DNA of 64,000 nt from Scatosoma sp045533485 (GTDB taxonomy: Bacteria > Bacillota > Clostridia > Christensenellales > Borkfalkiaceae): the NCBI GenBank assembly GCA_045533485.1, contig JAZSHX010000009.1, forward strand, positions 1-64,000. The letters run 5' to 3'. Below are positions 26,790 to 35,330 of this stretch, piece after piece. Under the pieces are notes generated by a model. That model saw only the letters and a program-made list of their open reading frames with translations, made no database searches and had not been told where the DNA came from. The translations under genes were made by a program, and so were the position numbers. Position 1 is the first letter of the stretch. Each line of letters opens with the position of its first letter.

Positions 26790-27503
26790 TTATTTGCCGT
26801 CCACGCGGATTGATACTTCCGCCGCCGCAAATTTGCGGTGCTGTCCTTGCATTTCTACCCAAAGCGCGCCCGTTTCGTCCACCGATTGCAAGATGACGGG
26901 GAAACGCTCTTCCCCAACAATTAGCTCCGCTTTTTCGCCCAGCCAGCCCAAATATTGTTCGTAACGTTCCCCGATACGGTCGGCTTGTAAAAAGTGTATC
27001 AGCGTTTCGCGCACTTCACCCACGGAAAATTCTTTCCCCGTTTGCAAGCGCATCGTGGTGGCAATTTCCTGCAAATCGTCGGGCAATTCGTTGCACACGT
27101 TTAAGCCCACGCCCACGATAGACGAACCGACGTTTTTCCCCGACAAGCTGTTTTCAATCAAAATACCGCAAATTTTTTTACCGCCTACGAACACGTCGTT
27201 GGGCCATTTTATTTTCGGCTGTAAGCCAAAAAACACGAGCGTTTCGCACACCGCCGTTGCCGCGCTTTTCATAATTTCAAACGCATTTGCGGCAGGAAAA
27301 TCTTGATAAAAAGTCAACATACTCAAATAGACGCCGCCCTTTTTAGAAGAAAAGCTCCTGCCTTTCGTACCCTTGCCGCCCGTTTGTTCGTCCGCCGTGA
27401 CAAGCAGGTTTTGCTTATCGCTTCTGCGCGTTTTTATATATTCGTTAGTGGAAGAAATTTGCATAAAATGTTCGCGTATATATCTCTTATTTTCTTCGTT
27501 CAT
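26790..27503 (-). CDS. birA: Biotin-[acetyl-CoA-carboxylase] ligase without DNA-binding domain
   Basis: Attaches biotin to carrier proteins via biotinyl-AMP. SSTNEYIK near the start, DEQTGGKGTKGRSFSSKKGGVYLSM for biotin and ATP binding, KIKWPNDVFVGGKKICGIL with the catalytic Lys, and VGVGLNVCNE are all present. The 237-aa protein begins directly with the catalytic domain and lacks the N-terminal winged helix of regulatory BirA, so it should not repress biotin genes. Its ATG is preceded by AAAGGGGGCAGGTATGCG, a copy of the dispersed motif. Confidence 0.93.
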   Translation of the reverse strand: MNEENKRYIREHFMQISSTNEYIKTRRSDKQNLLVTADEQTGGKGTKGRSFSSKKGGVYLSMLTFYQDFPAANAFEIMKSAATAVCETLVFFGLQPKIKWPNDVFVGGKKICGILIENSLSGKNVGSSIVGVGLNVCNELPDDLQEIATTMRLQTGKEFSVGEVRETLIHFLQADRIGERYEQYLGWLGEKAELIVGEERFPVILQSVDETGALWVEMQGQHRKFAAAEVSIRVDGK

Positions 27504-27521
27504 CGCATACCTGCCCCCTTT
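27504..27521. repeat. Dispersed TACCTGCCCC motif copy
   Basis: CGCATACCTGCCCCCTTT directly abuts the birA start codon. On the minus strand its AGGGGG is the likely ribosome binding site. Confidence 0.65.
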
Positions 27522-27523
27522 GT

Positions 27524-28147
27524 TTATTCTTCGTCTATTTCTCCAAACGCCGTCAGCGCACCGCGCGCCACGTCGTATTCAAAGCCTTTGGAAAGCAAAT
27601 ACTTAAACGCCTTTGCCAGCGTTTCCCTGTCCGCCGTTTTGTTTCGCATATACTTTTGCAAAATGCTTTTTGCCGCGTCTTCCTGCGCGTTGGGCTGTAT
27701 GGCGGTGAGCGCCCCGTCGATATCGTCTTGCGCAAGCCCTTTTGCTTTTAACTGCATTTTGATGAGCCGTACGCCCTTTTTATGCGCCGCTTGCCCCACG
27801 TAATCCTTGGCGTATTCCGCATCGTTCAAAAAATCGTAGCCGTTTAATTTTTCCAGCACATAATCGACCACCGCAGACAAATACCCCTTTTCCTGCAAAT
27901 ACTTGCGCACCTGTTCCTGCGTTTTCCGCGTAGCAGAAATGAAGTGCAACGCCTTGTCCATCGCCGTATTTTTTTCGCTTTCCAGCTGTATTTCCGCAAG
28001 CTGATTCGGCGAAACGACCGCGCCAACCTTCAAACGGTTTTTCACCGTGGCTTCCAACGTCAAACCGCAACAAAAACGCCCATCGATATAAATATTACAA
28101 CGGCGCTTGTCTTTGATTTGCGGTGTGATGGACGTAATTTCGTTCAC
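27524..28147 (-). CDS. recX: Regulatory protein RecX
   Basis: Modulates RecA filaments. The 207 residues show the three-helix repeats of RecX: AMDKALHFISATRKTQEQVRKYL, YDFLNDAEYAKDYVGQ, KGVRLIKMQLKAKGLAQDDI and a further repeat near YLLSKGFEYDVARGAL. The start is GTG 28147 with AAGGGGAAAG upstream. It lies 20 bases before birA in the same direction, with the motif copy in between. Confidence 0.88.
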   Translation of the reverse strand: MNEITSITPQIKDKRRCNIYIDGRFCCGLTLEATVKNRLKVGAVVSPNQLAEIQLESEKNTAMDKALHFISATRKTQEQVRKYLQEKGYLSAVVDYVLEKLNGYDFLNDAEYAKDYVGQAAHKKGVRLIKMQLKAKGLAQDDIDGALTAIQPNAQEDAAKSILQKYMRNKTADRETLAKAFKYLLSKGFEYDVARGALTAFGEIDEE

Positions 28148-28290
28148 GGTAAACTTTCCCCTTGAAATAAGTATGCACTTTTCCCGTTTATTGTACTACA
28201 AATACGGCAATTTGTCAACCTTGTTGCGCAAAAAACGCCGCCGCCTATAAAAAAAATCGTTAAGAAATATGCAAAAGGACGCGCAAGGGA

Positions 28291-28319
28291 TTTACTTTTA
28301 TGAAAAAATATGCTATACT
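28291..28319 (+). promoter_or_regulatory. Promoter of the phosphoribosyltransferase gene
   Basis: TTTACT at 28291-28296 and TATACT at 28314-28319 are separated by 17 bp. The position rules out the ATG at 28300 as a start. Confidence 0.6.
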
Positions 28320-28371
28320 GCTAATGTATGCGGTAAAAAATACGCACCGCAAAAATAAGGAGTTATTACGT

Positions 28372-28914
28372 ATGAATTATCACACGATTGACATTAAAGG
28401 TTTTCAAGCCGACTTGCCTTTATTGAAATTGCCCGGCGGTATCACCATCGCATTTTTCAATTTACACGGCGACAGCACACTCACCGAACACTGCGCAAAA
28501 AATCTTGCACCGCTCGTTGCCGATTGCGACGTGCTTCTCACCGCGGAATCCAAAGGCTTACAGCTTTGCCACTGCATCGCACGCGAACTTGGCCAACGCT
28601 ATTACGCAGTTGCGCGCAAATCGAAAAAATTGTATATGCAAGACGGTATTGAATTAAAAATTCAATCTTCTATCACGACGGGCGCGGAGCAAACCTTTTA
28701 TTTATCCAAACACGACGCCGATTTATTAAAGGGCAAAAAGGTAGGCATCATCGACGACGTAGTTTCTACGGGCGCGTCGCTGAAAGGTTTGGAAGCGTTG
28801 GTGGAAAAAGCGGGCGGCATTGTATATAAAAAGGCGTTCGTTTTAGCAGAAGACAAAGCGGCGGAAAGAGACGACGTAATTTTCTTGGCGTCTATCCCCG
28901 TATTCAAGGATTAA
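28372..28914 (+). CDS. Adenine/xanthine-type purine phosphoribosyltransferase family protein
   Basis: A type I PRTase of 180 residues. The PRPP-binding signature is VGIIDDVVSTGASLKGLE near residue 125-142, with TAESKGLQLCHCIARELGQRY acting as the flexible upstream segment, as in adenine PRTase. The ending VIFLASIPVFKD also resembles that group. The base substrate is not certain. ATG 28372 has AAGGAG at good distance and lies downstream of a clear promoter. Confidence 0.8.
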   Translation: MNYHTIDIKGFQADLPLLKLPGGITIAFFNLHGDSTLTEHCAKNLAPLVADCDVLLTAESKGLQLCHCIARELGQRYYAVARKSKKLYMQDGIELKIQSSITTGAEQTFYLSKHDADLLKGKKVGIIDDVVSTGASLKGLEALVEKAGGIVYKKAFVLAEDKAAERDDVIFLASIPVFKD

Positions 28915-28993
28915 CGCAACGGCGGCAAAAAAGGCAATACGATACTAAAATTTCCCTTTATGGGAAAAATTACACAATTTTAGCAAAAAAATT

Positions 28994-29027
28994 TGGTGGC
29001 TTTTTTCGTAAACGCCGCCATTTTTTT
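28994..29027 (+). terminator. Terminator of the phosphoribosyltransferase gene
   Basis: TGGTGGC at 28994-29000 pairs with GCCGCCA at 29014-29020 (one G-T pair) and is followed by seven T. Confidence 0.7.
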
Positions 29028-29037
29028 ATATAACCGC

Positions 29038-29066
29038 TTGATTTTTTTGCGTTTATGCTGTATAAT
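29038..29066 (+). promoter_or_regulatory. Sigma-A-type promoter of the 872-aa protein gene
   Basis: TTGATT at 29038-29043 and TATAAT at 29061-29066, spacing 17 bp. Confidence 0.65.
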
Positions 29067-29112
29067 AGTGTCACAATACTAAGCTATGCTTAAAAGTAAG
29101 GAGTACATAACT

Positions 29113-31731
29113 ATGGCTACAAACGACGTAGATATGGATATTGAAGAAGAAAAAATCGAAATAGAAGACGATACCCGTGCCCCCAAGCAGGAAAACCCCA
29201 AAAAGGAACGCTCCACAAAAGGACGTGTCCGTAAAAAAGGCGGTTGGCTTGGCAAAATCATTGCGCTGTTTTTGGGCATTATCATCGGTATCGGCGGCGG
29301 CCTTGGCGGCGTGGGCGGTCTTGCGTATTATTTCGCAACCAAGAAAACGATACGCCAAACGTCCGATTTTGTAACGTCTATTTCCGGCTTTGACGTGCCC
29401 TTGTCCGAATTCTTAACGGACGATTATGCAGACAAAATGTTATTAAACGCTGTAAAAGACGCTTACGGCGTAATTCTTAACGTAACAAACGGTACGGGTA
29501 CGTTTGACGACCTTTGCAAAATCAGCCCCAAAGCGGAAAGCTTGATTACCGGCAAAACGGGCATTATCAGTATTTTCGCAGATTTCGGCATTACGTTAGA
29601 CGCGGAAACGCTGAAAGCAAAGAAAATTTTGAAGCCGAACACGGTAAAGGGCGAAGACACTTCCTATTTCACCGATTATTTGCGCGCGGAGCTCAAAAAC
29701 GCCCCTGCCGGCGATTTCTTGAAAGCCAACAATTTTGCAGGCAATAAATTGATTGACGCGCTTGTGTACGGCGAAAAGGGCGTGGATTACGACGTGGTTG
29801 ACGGCGAAAAGAAGATGAAGGAAGGCAAAGCGCAGCTCACCATCGGCGGTTTGCTTGGCGAAAATTTGATGACGCGCTTGAAAGCTACGCCTATCGACAA
29901 CATTATGGATATCAAACAAACGGACACCATGATGTGTGAAATTGCGTACGGGCCTAAACACCGCTACGTATACAACGAAGAACAAGACCTTGTGGAAATG
30001 CAACAAATGTTCTACACGTTTGACGGTACGAAATTCTTTGACGATGAAAAGAAAGAAGTGGCAACCACTGCCATTGAGCAGAAAGAAAACGGGGACTACG
30101 TTTTGACGTTTGCAGATGAAAGCACTCAGCTTGTCAAGTTTGAAAACGAAAAATATATGGTGTACACCAACGAAGAAACGCCCCAGCCTATCAAGTACAA
30201 GAAAACGGTATACGGCGATATGGAAGGCAGTATGCTTTCGGTAATTGACAGAGTATCGCTTCCCACCGTTTTAGGCGTCACCAAAGGCGACGGCAAATCG
30301 CACGCAATTATGGAAGCAATCGCGTTTGATAACGAAGGCAATCCCCGTACGCTTGGTCAATTCAAGGCGGATAACCAAAACATTATCAACGGCATTAAGC
30401 TTTCCACCGTATTGCCCGTGAATACGTCCAGCAACGTTATTATGTATATGCTGTACGGCAGAAAGAACGTGCATTATTATATCGACACGGAAAACGGCAA
30501 CGCAGTCAAACCTATGCAACAGCGCGTAGCCGTGCTTGGCGATAAAGTGTTTAACGCTTACGGCGAATTGATCGAAGGCGCGGTGGCAAACGGCACGACG
30601 GAATACACCTTAAACGAAGTGACATATCGCTTAACAGAAGCTACCGTTGACGATATCCCCTTAACGCCCATCAACGTGAAGTGGACGGAAAAACAAAGCG
30701 CGAATTTGTACAACGTTTCGTTGGAAGGCACGCCTTTGACCGACCCCGTTGCCGTATACGAAACCAAAGTGTTTGACAAAACGGGTAAATTGATAGAAAA
30801 CGCGGTGGCAAACGCCGAAAAGACGGAATATACGTTAAAAGGCAAAACATATACGCTTACGCCGTCTTCTGCAGAACCTATGCAAGTGACTTGGACGGAA
30901 AAGCAATCGGCGCAAACGTATTACGTATGGCTTGACGAAGAAAAATTGATGTACCAAGAATCCACCATCGGCACGTTGAAGGACAGCGACTTGGTTGGAA
31001 AGGTTACCGACAGAATGCAGTTGCAAGAATTTGTAGACGTAAGCGGTAACCGTATTTTGAAAAACGTTGCAGACAAAACGATTACGGAAATCCCCACCGC
31101 CGTAAACAATATGACGATCGAAGACGTATTCGGCGACACGTTCTATTACAGAGTGACGGACGGTACGTTGGACGCGCAAGGCTATCCCGTTATTACCAGC
31201 TTCCGCATCAACGAACAACATCAATTTATCGACAACGACGGCAACGTTATGAGCGGTTATTATCTTTGCTATATGGACGGCACGAAAATCGATTTAGACA
31301 GCGACGATAACGTGCAAACGCGCGAAGAATTAGACCTTGCCTTGACGGGTTCTTGGAAATACATTTTGCGTTCCAAAGACGAACACGGCAATTACTATAT
31401 CAGCCACAGCGCAACGCTCACCGATTTGGACGGCATCATGAACAACATGATGCACAATATCCACGACGCGTCCGTACGTGAACTGGAAATGGACGGCATG
31501 GTTTCCGGGCTTGATAACACCACGATGAATAAGCCGCTTATGGATACAATTCCCACAGTTAAGGTTGTTGGCGGTGTTTCCACCTTGGAAAACGTTGAAA
31601 TTAAAATTGACGGCTACGCGCCTTCTATGTTAGACGGCGACGGCAGCGACACAGACACCGTTGGTGATTTGACAATTGAGCAGCTGCTCAAATACACGGC
31701 GGCAATCTTAAACGTATTCACTACCCCGTAA
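29113..31731 (+). CDS. Large single-pass membrane protein with internal tandem repeats (872 aa)
   Basis: Family not recognised. An acidic then Lys-rich cytoplasmic head of about 50 residues is followed by one Gly-rich membrane helix (IIALFLGIIIGIGGGLGGVG), then an extracytoplasmic part of about 800 residues. Two tandem copies of about 75 residues lie near 471-617: KVFNAYGELIEGAVANG...EYTL...VKWTEKQSANLYNV and KVFDKTGKLIENAVANA...EYTL...VTWTEKQSAQTYYV. No LPXTG or catalytic motif is seen. ATG 29113 has AAGGAG; the in-frame ATG at 29086 lacks one. Its own promoter and terminator make it monocistronic. Confidence 0.7.
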   Translation: MATNDVDMDIEEEKIEIEDDTRAPKQENPKKERSTKGRVRKKGGWLGKIIALFLGIIIGIGGGLGGVGGLAYYFATKKTIRQTSDFVTSISGFDVPLSEFLTDDYADKMLLNAVKDAYGVILNVTNGTGTFDDLCKISPKAESLITGKTGIISIFADFGITLDAETLKAKKILKPNTVKGEDTSYFTDYLRAELKNAPAGDFLKANNFAGNKLIDALVYGEKGVDYDVVDGEKKMKEGKAQLTIGGLLGENLMTRLKATPIDNIMDIKQTDTMMCEIAYGPKHRYVYNEEQDLVEMQQMFYTFDGTKFFDDEKKEVATTAIEQKENGDYVLTFADESTQLVKFENEKYMVYTNEETPQPIKYKKTVYGDMEGSMLSVIDRVSLPTVLGVTKGDGKSHAIMEAIAFDNEGNPRTLGQFKADNQNIINGIKLSTVLPVNTSSNVIMYMLYGRKNVHYYIDTENGNAVKPMQQRVAVLGDKVFNAYGELIEGAVANGTTEYTLNEVTYRLTEATVDDIPLTPINVKWTEKQSANLYNVSLEGTPLTDPVAVYETKVFDKTGKLIENAVANAEKTEYTLKGKTYTLTPSSAEPMQVTWTEKQSAQTYYVWLDEEKLMYQESTIGTLKDSDLVGKVTDRMQLQEFVDVSGNRILKNVADKTITEIPTAVNNMTIEDVFGDTFYYRVTDGTLDAQGYPVITSFRINEQHQFIDNDGNVMSGYYLCYMDGTKIDLDSDDNVQTREELDLALTGSWKYILRSKDEHGNYYISHSATLTDLDGIMNNMMHNIHDASVRELEMDGMVSGLDNTTMNKPLMDTIPTVKVVGGVSTLENVEIKIDGYAPSMLDGDGSDTDTVGDLTIEQLLKYTAAILNVFTTP

Positions 31732-31742
31732 TACACGAATAA

Positions 31743-31772
31743 AAAGGAAAGCCCTGCGCTTTCCTTTTTTAT
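31743..31772 (+). terminator. Intrinsic terminator of the 872-aa protein gene
   Basis: AAAGGAAAGC at 31743-31752 pairs with GCTTTCCTTT at 31758-31767 and is followed by T. Confidence 0.8.
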
Positions 31773-31823
31773 GTATTTTCCGCAAAACAAGCGATAATTC
31801 TTATAAATATAGCTTAAAAATAA

Positions 31824-31852
31824 TTGACTAATCGTTAAAAATAGTCTATAAT
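31824..31852 (+). promoter_or_regulatory. Consensus promoter of rpsF-ssb-rpsR
   Basis: TTGACT at 31824-31829 and TATAAT at 31847-31852 are separated by 17 bp. Confidence 0.8.
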
Positions 31853-31860
31853 GATATGTG

Positions 31861-31890
31861 CCTTGCGTGCGCGTAGCACGCCGAATAAGA
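31861..31890 (+). promoter_or_regulatory. S6:S18-type ribosomal protein leader
   Basis: The leader can form GCGTGC (31865-31870) paired with GCACGC (31876-31881), and an outer CTT (31862-31864) paired with AAG (31887-31889). Between them lies the asymmetric bulge CGAAT, following a CCG triplet at 31881-31883. This agrees with the known mRNA motif bound by the S6:S18 complex for feedback control, and the downstream genes are rpsF and rpsR. Confidence 0.65.
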
Positions 31891-31907
31891 CCAGGAGGTA
31901 AAAAAAT

Positions 31908-32192
31908 ATGGCTAAATACGAAATGCTTTATTTGCTCAACAACGAATTGTCTGACGAAGCAAAAGACGCAAAAGTTGCCAAGTTCGAAAACATCGTAAAG
32001 AACATGGGCGGCAGCGTAGCATCTTCGGACAAGTGGGGTACGAAAAAAACCGCTTATCCCATCAACTTTAAGAACGAAGCTTACTACGTTCTTATGACGT
32101 TCGAAGCAGACGGAAAGGTAGTTGAAGAGCTTAAACGTATTGCTGGTATTGACGCAGACGTTGTTAGACGTTTGATCACGAAGCTCAACTAA
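31908..32192 (+). CDS. rpsF: 30S ribosomal protein S6
   Basis: A 94-residue ribosomal protein of the 30S platform that pairs with S18. The start YEMLYLLNNELSDEAKDA and the KWGTKKTAYPINFKNEAYYVLMTFEAD segment are typical, as is the ending GIDADVVRRLI. The ATG follows AGGAGG. First gene of the classical rpsF-ssb-rpsR operon. Confidence 0.96.
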   Translation: MAKYEMLYLLNNELSDEAKDAKVAKFENIVKNMGGSVASSDKWGTKKTAYPINFKNEAYYVLMTFEADGKVVEELKRIAGIDADVVRRLITKLN

Positions 32193-32208
32193 TCTAAGGG
32201 GAAACTGT

Positions 32209-32631
32209 ATGAACAAAGTATTTTTAATCGGTAACTTAACGCGCGATCCCGAACTTACGGAAACCGCTTCCGGTGTTCCCGTATGCCATTTTGCTATTGC
32301 CGTAAACAGAAATTACGCTGGACAAGACGGCGAAAGACAAACGGACTTTTTTAACTGCACCGCTTGGAGAGCAATGGCGGAAACAATCGCTCGTTACACC
32401 AAGAAAGGCAACAAAGTTGCCGTTGTGGGTAGCGTTCAGCTGAGAAACTACGAAGACAACCAAGGCGTAAAACGCACGGCGGTGGACATCATCGTACAAG
32501 ACGTGGAATTTTTGACGCCCAAGACCGCTGGCGATTCCTTTGACGAAATGGAACCTGCTCCCAGAGCAACCGGCGCAAAGCGTAAACCCGTTCTTGAAGC
32601 TATGGACGACGACTCGGACATTCCCTTCTAA
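32209..32631 (+). CDS. ssb: Single-stranded DNA-binding protein
   Basis: An OB-fold protein of 140 residues: MNKVFLIGNLTRDPELTET at the start, VCHFAIAVNRNY, TDFFNCTAWRAMAE and GNKVAVVGSVQLRNYED. The acidic C-terminal tip DDDSDIPF is the docking peptide for partner proteins. It sits between rpsF and rpsR with short gaps, as in most Bacillota. This is the host copy; the mobile element carries a different small candidate. Confidence 0.96.
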   Translation: MNKVFLIGNLTRDPELTETASGVPVCHFAIAVNRNYAGQDGERQTDFFNCTAWRAMAETIARYTKKGNKVAVVGSVQLRNYEDNQGVKRTAVDIIVQDVEFLTPKTAGDSFDEMEPAPRATGAKRKPVLEAMDDDSDIPF

Positions 32632-32666
32632 TCGTTAGGGATTAAAAAAAATTAAGGAGTACTATT

Positions 32667-32915
32667 ATGGAAGAAAAAGCACCTGTTAAAAAGGTTTTCA
32701 AAAAAGCGCCCCGTAAAAAGGTATGCGCTTTCTGCCAAGAAAAGCTCGCTCAAATTGATTACAAAGACGTAAACCGTTTGAAGAAATTTATCACGGAAGG
32801 CGGTAAAATTTTGCCCCGTAGAATGAGCGGCACGTGCGCAGCGCACCAAAGACTTCTTGCAACCGCTATCAAGCGCGCAAGAATCGCTGCACTTCTCCCC
32901 TTCAAAGGTGAGTAA
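32667..32915 (+). CDS. rpsR: 30S ribosomal protein S18
   Basis: An 82-residue basic ribosomal protein with KKVCAFCQEKLAQIDYKDVNRLKKFI, LPRRMSGTCAAHQRLLATAIKRARIAALLPF. The two N-terminal Cys (CAFC) and the Cys near residue 54 suggest the zinc-type form. The ATG has an AAGGAG site. Last gene of the operon, followed by a terminator. Confidence 0.96.
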   Translation: MEEKAPVKKVFKKAPRKKVCAFCQEKLAQIDYKDVNRLKKFITEGGKILPRRMSGTCAAHQRLLATAIKRARIAALLPFKGE

Positions 32916-32936
32916 TCATTGATAACCTTATCAAAC

Positions 32937-32966
32937 AAAAGCACTCTGCGTTATGCAGAGTGCTTT
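32937..32966. terminator. Bidirectional terminator after rpsR
   Basis: AAAAGCACTCTGC and GCAGAGTGCTTTT flank a five-base loop, with T tracts on both strands. It serves rpsR and the convergent oxidoreductase gene. Confidence 0.88.
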
Positions 32967-32999
32967 TTCGTTACAAATTACAATCCCAAAAAGGCGGCG

Positions 33000-34247
33000 T
33001 TATTTTTCCAACTCTTTAAGATATAATTGCATTTGCGCTTCCGTCGGCTTATAATCGGGGTTTGAACAGCAAGGCAAGGTCGGTTCACTTCCGTCCGCAC
33101 CGTAGAAAGGCGTGAGATAATCGTTTTCATACAATTTTCTATCTTCTTCCTTTCTAAAATCGGGAATATCGTACGGCTTTCCGCCTTCCAACACGGAGCG
33201 GTGCGCCAAAATGGCAACGGACGACATCACGGTTGCCGAATAAATGTCAAACGGGTGCGGCGGTTGTTTTCCTTCTCTTATGCAATCAAAAAACATGCGC
33301 ATCATAAAATAATCGCTGCCACCGTGTCCGCGTGACGTATCAATAATTGCTTCGTCCTTATCATGCCAAGACGGCGTATATAACTGTTCACTCTCTTCCC
33401 CTTCAGGAGTTTCCCATTCGTTATAACGGAGCATCACTTGCGAGCCCATACCGCGCAAATTCTCTATTTGACCCTTTGTTCCGCATACGCGATAGGAGTT
33501 ATGATGCCCGCCAAATGCCGCGCAGCCCGTCACACGGAACACAGACCCATCATCATTGAGCGTAGTGATATTCGCCGCCATATCCGCGTTATACGACGCC
33601 GAAGGAACGTTATCGAGTGTCGGAGCATACATTGCAAACGCATTCACTTTTTTCGGCGTCGCGCCCGTAATATACATGATAGGGCCAAGCGAATGCGTAA
33701 TATAATACGTTCTAGGCAAATAATTCCGCCAGTGTTTGGGATAAAATTTATATCGTTTAACAAACGTCGTATCCCACGCACTACCGGGATGATTGTATTC
33801 CCCTTCCGCGTATAAAATTTTACCCAAATTACCGCTATCTTTCACACGTTTCATTTCACGGTTAAACAGCATGTGCGGATAATTTTCCCCAAGCATATAA
33901 ATACTTTTGCTTTTTTCAAATGCACGAACAAGCTCTACACCTTCGCCCATGGTACCATTACCAAGGCACTCACTAAAAACGTGTAAATTTTTCTCAAAAC
34001 ACTTAATTACGTACGGTACGTGTTCATGGAAATTATTCGCAACTACAACAGCATCCATAGGATGGTTGATAAAATCGTCAAAATTTTCGTACACAGCGAC
34101 GCTTTTATCCAGCTTCTTCAACGCCTCTTCTCTACGTTCTTTGTGATTTTCGCAAAGCGCAACGATTTCCACGTCACAAAGCAACATATATCTAGCAAGG
34201 TCCACGCCCCTGCCGCCGCCAAATATACCCACTCTAATCGTCTTCAT
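33000..34247 (-). CDS. Gfo/Idh/MocA-family oxidoreductase
   Basis: An NAD(P)-binding Rossmann fold (VGIFGGGRGVDLARYMLL at the N-terminus, then VALCENH) is followed by the family motif with catalytic residues around SECLGNGTMGEGVELVRA and LGENYPHML. The C-terminal domain is beta-rich. Members act on sugars, inositols or glycosides. At 415 residues it is long, with the His-rich segment CAAFGGHHNSYRVCGTKGQ; a glycosidase-type (GH109-like) role is possible but unproven. It is divergent from an AraC regulator that may control it. Confidence 0.82.
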   Translation of the reverse strand: MKTIRVGIFGGGRGVDLARYMLLCDVEIVALCENHKERREEALKKLDKSVAVYENFDDFINHPMDAVVVANNFHEHVPYVIKCFEKNLHVFSECLGNGTMGEGVELVRAFEKSKSIYMLGENYPHMLFNREMKRVKDSGNLGKILYAEGEYNHPGSAWDTTFVKRYKFYPKHWRNYLPRTYYITHSLGPIMYITGATPKKVNAFAMYAPTLDNVPSASYNADMAANITTLNDDGSVFRVTGCAAFGGHHNSYRVCGTKGQIENLRGMGSQVMLRYNEWETPEGEESEQLYTPSWHDKDEAIIDTSRGHGGSDYFMMRMFFDCIREGKQPPHPFDIYSATVMSSVAILAHRSVLEGGKPYDIPDFRKEEDRKLYENDYLTPFYGADGSEPTLPCCSNPDYKPTEAQMQLYLKELEK

Positions 34248-34441
34248 ACTTTTCTCCTCGTTTTACTTTTACCATAAAGTATTTTTGCCTTCAAGCAAAA
34301 TCATTATATCATATTCTTTTTTCACTATCAATAGATTTATTCCATAAAAATATATAAAAAAGTTAGACAACACTTGCTTCGCTTGCTTTTTTACGATTGT
34401 TTTGTTATACTATATTTATAAAAAAGATAGGATCGGATTTT

Positions 34442-35266
34442 ATGAAAAATAACATTTGCAAATTCCCCTTGCCTGACGTTTCCAACGACCTTACCATCTC
34501 CTGCTTTGTTTTAGAAACAGACGAAGAAACGATGCGCCAAAACGTACAGCTTACAACCAACCGTTTGATTGTCATTGAACAGGGCGAAGGCGTATTTTTA
34601 TGCAATCGCACGCCTTGTTCCTTTGTTGCAGGCACACTGCTTTTTTGCTTCAAGGGCGAAACGTTTACACTGCAAAGCGGAGAGAACGTGCGGTATTTTT
34701 ACATAGATTTTAGCGGCGCAAGGGGAAACAGTTTATTGCACCGATTTGCCATCGCGCCAAATACGCGCGTGAAAGATAATTTCAATAGCTGTATTCCCTT
34801 TTGCAAGGATTGTTTGTTGACTGCGCAACCGGAAAATTTAGACATTATCGCGGAAAGCGTTTTGCTTTACGTCTTTTCACGATTATCCGCAAAGTGCGCC
34901 AGCCAAAACGAAATTATACAAAAAATAATCGAATTTACCGAAGACAATTTTCAAAACACCGAACTTTCCATCGCGCTTGTTGCCAAAGCCATCGGGTATA
35001 GCGCAAAATATCTTTCGCATTACTTCAAAAAGAATACGCAAACAAATTACAGCGAATATTTGCGCTCCGTCCGCTTCAAATACGCAATTTCCCTTTTTGA
35101 GCTTGGTATAAGCTCGGTAAAAAACGTAGCTTTATTATCCGGATTTTCCGATCCGTTGTATTTTTCCAACATTTTCAAAAAAAATACCGGAGTTTCGCCC
35201 AAAGAATTTATTTCGCAGCAAGCGTTCCAAAACAAGCAATCGCAAAACCCCGAACGCGAAAATTAA
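34442..35266 (+). CDS. AraC-family transcriptional regulator
   Basis: An N-terminal cupin-like effector domain of about 160 residues is followed by two helix-turn-helix motifs at the C-terminus: ELSIALVAKAIGYSAKYLSHYFKK and the hallmark SSVKNVALLSGFSDPLYFSNIFKKNTGVSPKEF. Start ATG 34442 has an AGGA site; an upstream in-frame start at 34397 lies inside the promoter, where a TATACT box is seen near 34406. It probably senses a sugar-like ligand and controls the divergent oxidoreductase gene. Confidence 0.85.
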   Translation: MKNNICKFPLPDVSNDLTISCFVLETDEETMRQNVQLTTNRLIVIEQGEGVFLCNRTPCSFVAGTLLFCFKGETFTLQSGENVRYFYIDFSGARGNSLLHRFAIAPNTRVKDNFNSCIPFCKDCLLTAQPENLDIIAESVLLYVFSRLSAKCASQNEIIQKIIEFTEDNFQNTELSIALVAKAIGYSAKYLSHYFKKNTQTNYSEYLRSVRFKYAISLFELGISSVKNVALLSGFSDPLYFSNIFKKNTGVSPKEFISQQAFQNKQSQNPEREN

Positions 35267-35282
35267 AGCACTCTTCCCCTAC

Positions 35283-35325
35283 AAAAATACGTATCCCCGC
35301 GTGAAAACGCGGGGATACGTATTAT
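35283..35325. terminator. Terminator between the AraC gene and the glutaminase pseudogene
   Basis: A perfect 14-bp stem TACGTATCCCCGCG/CGCGGGGATACGTA at 35288-35321 has a six-base loop. The best T tract is on the minus strand. Confidence 0.8.
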
Positions 35326-35330
35326 AAAGT

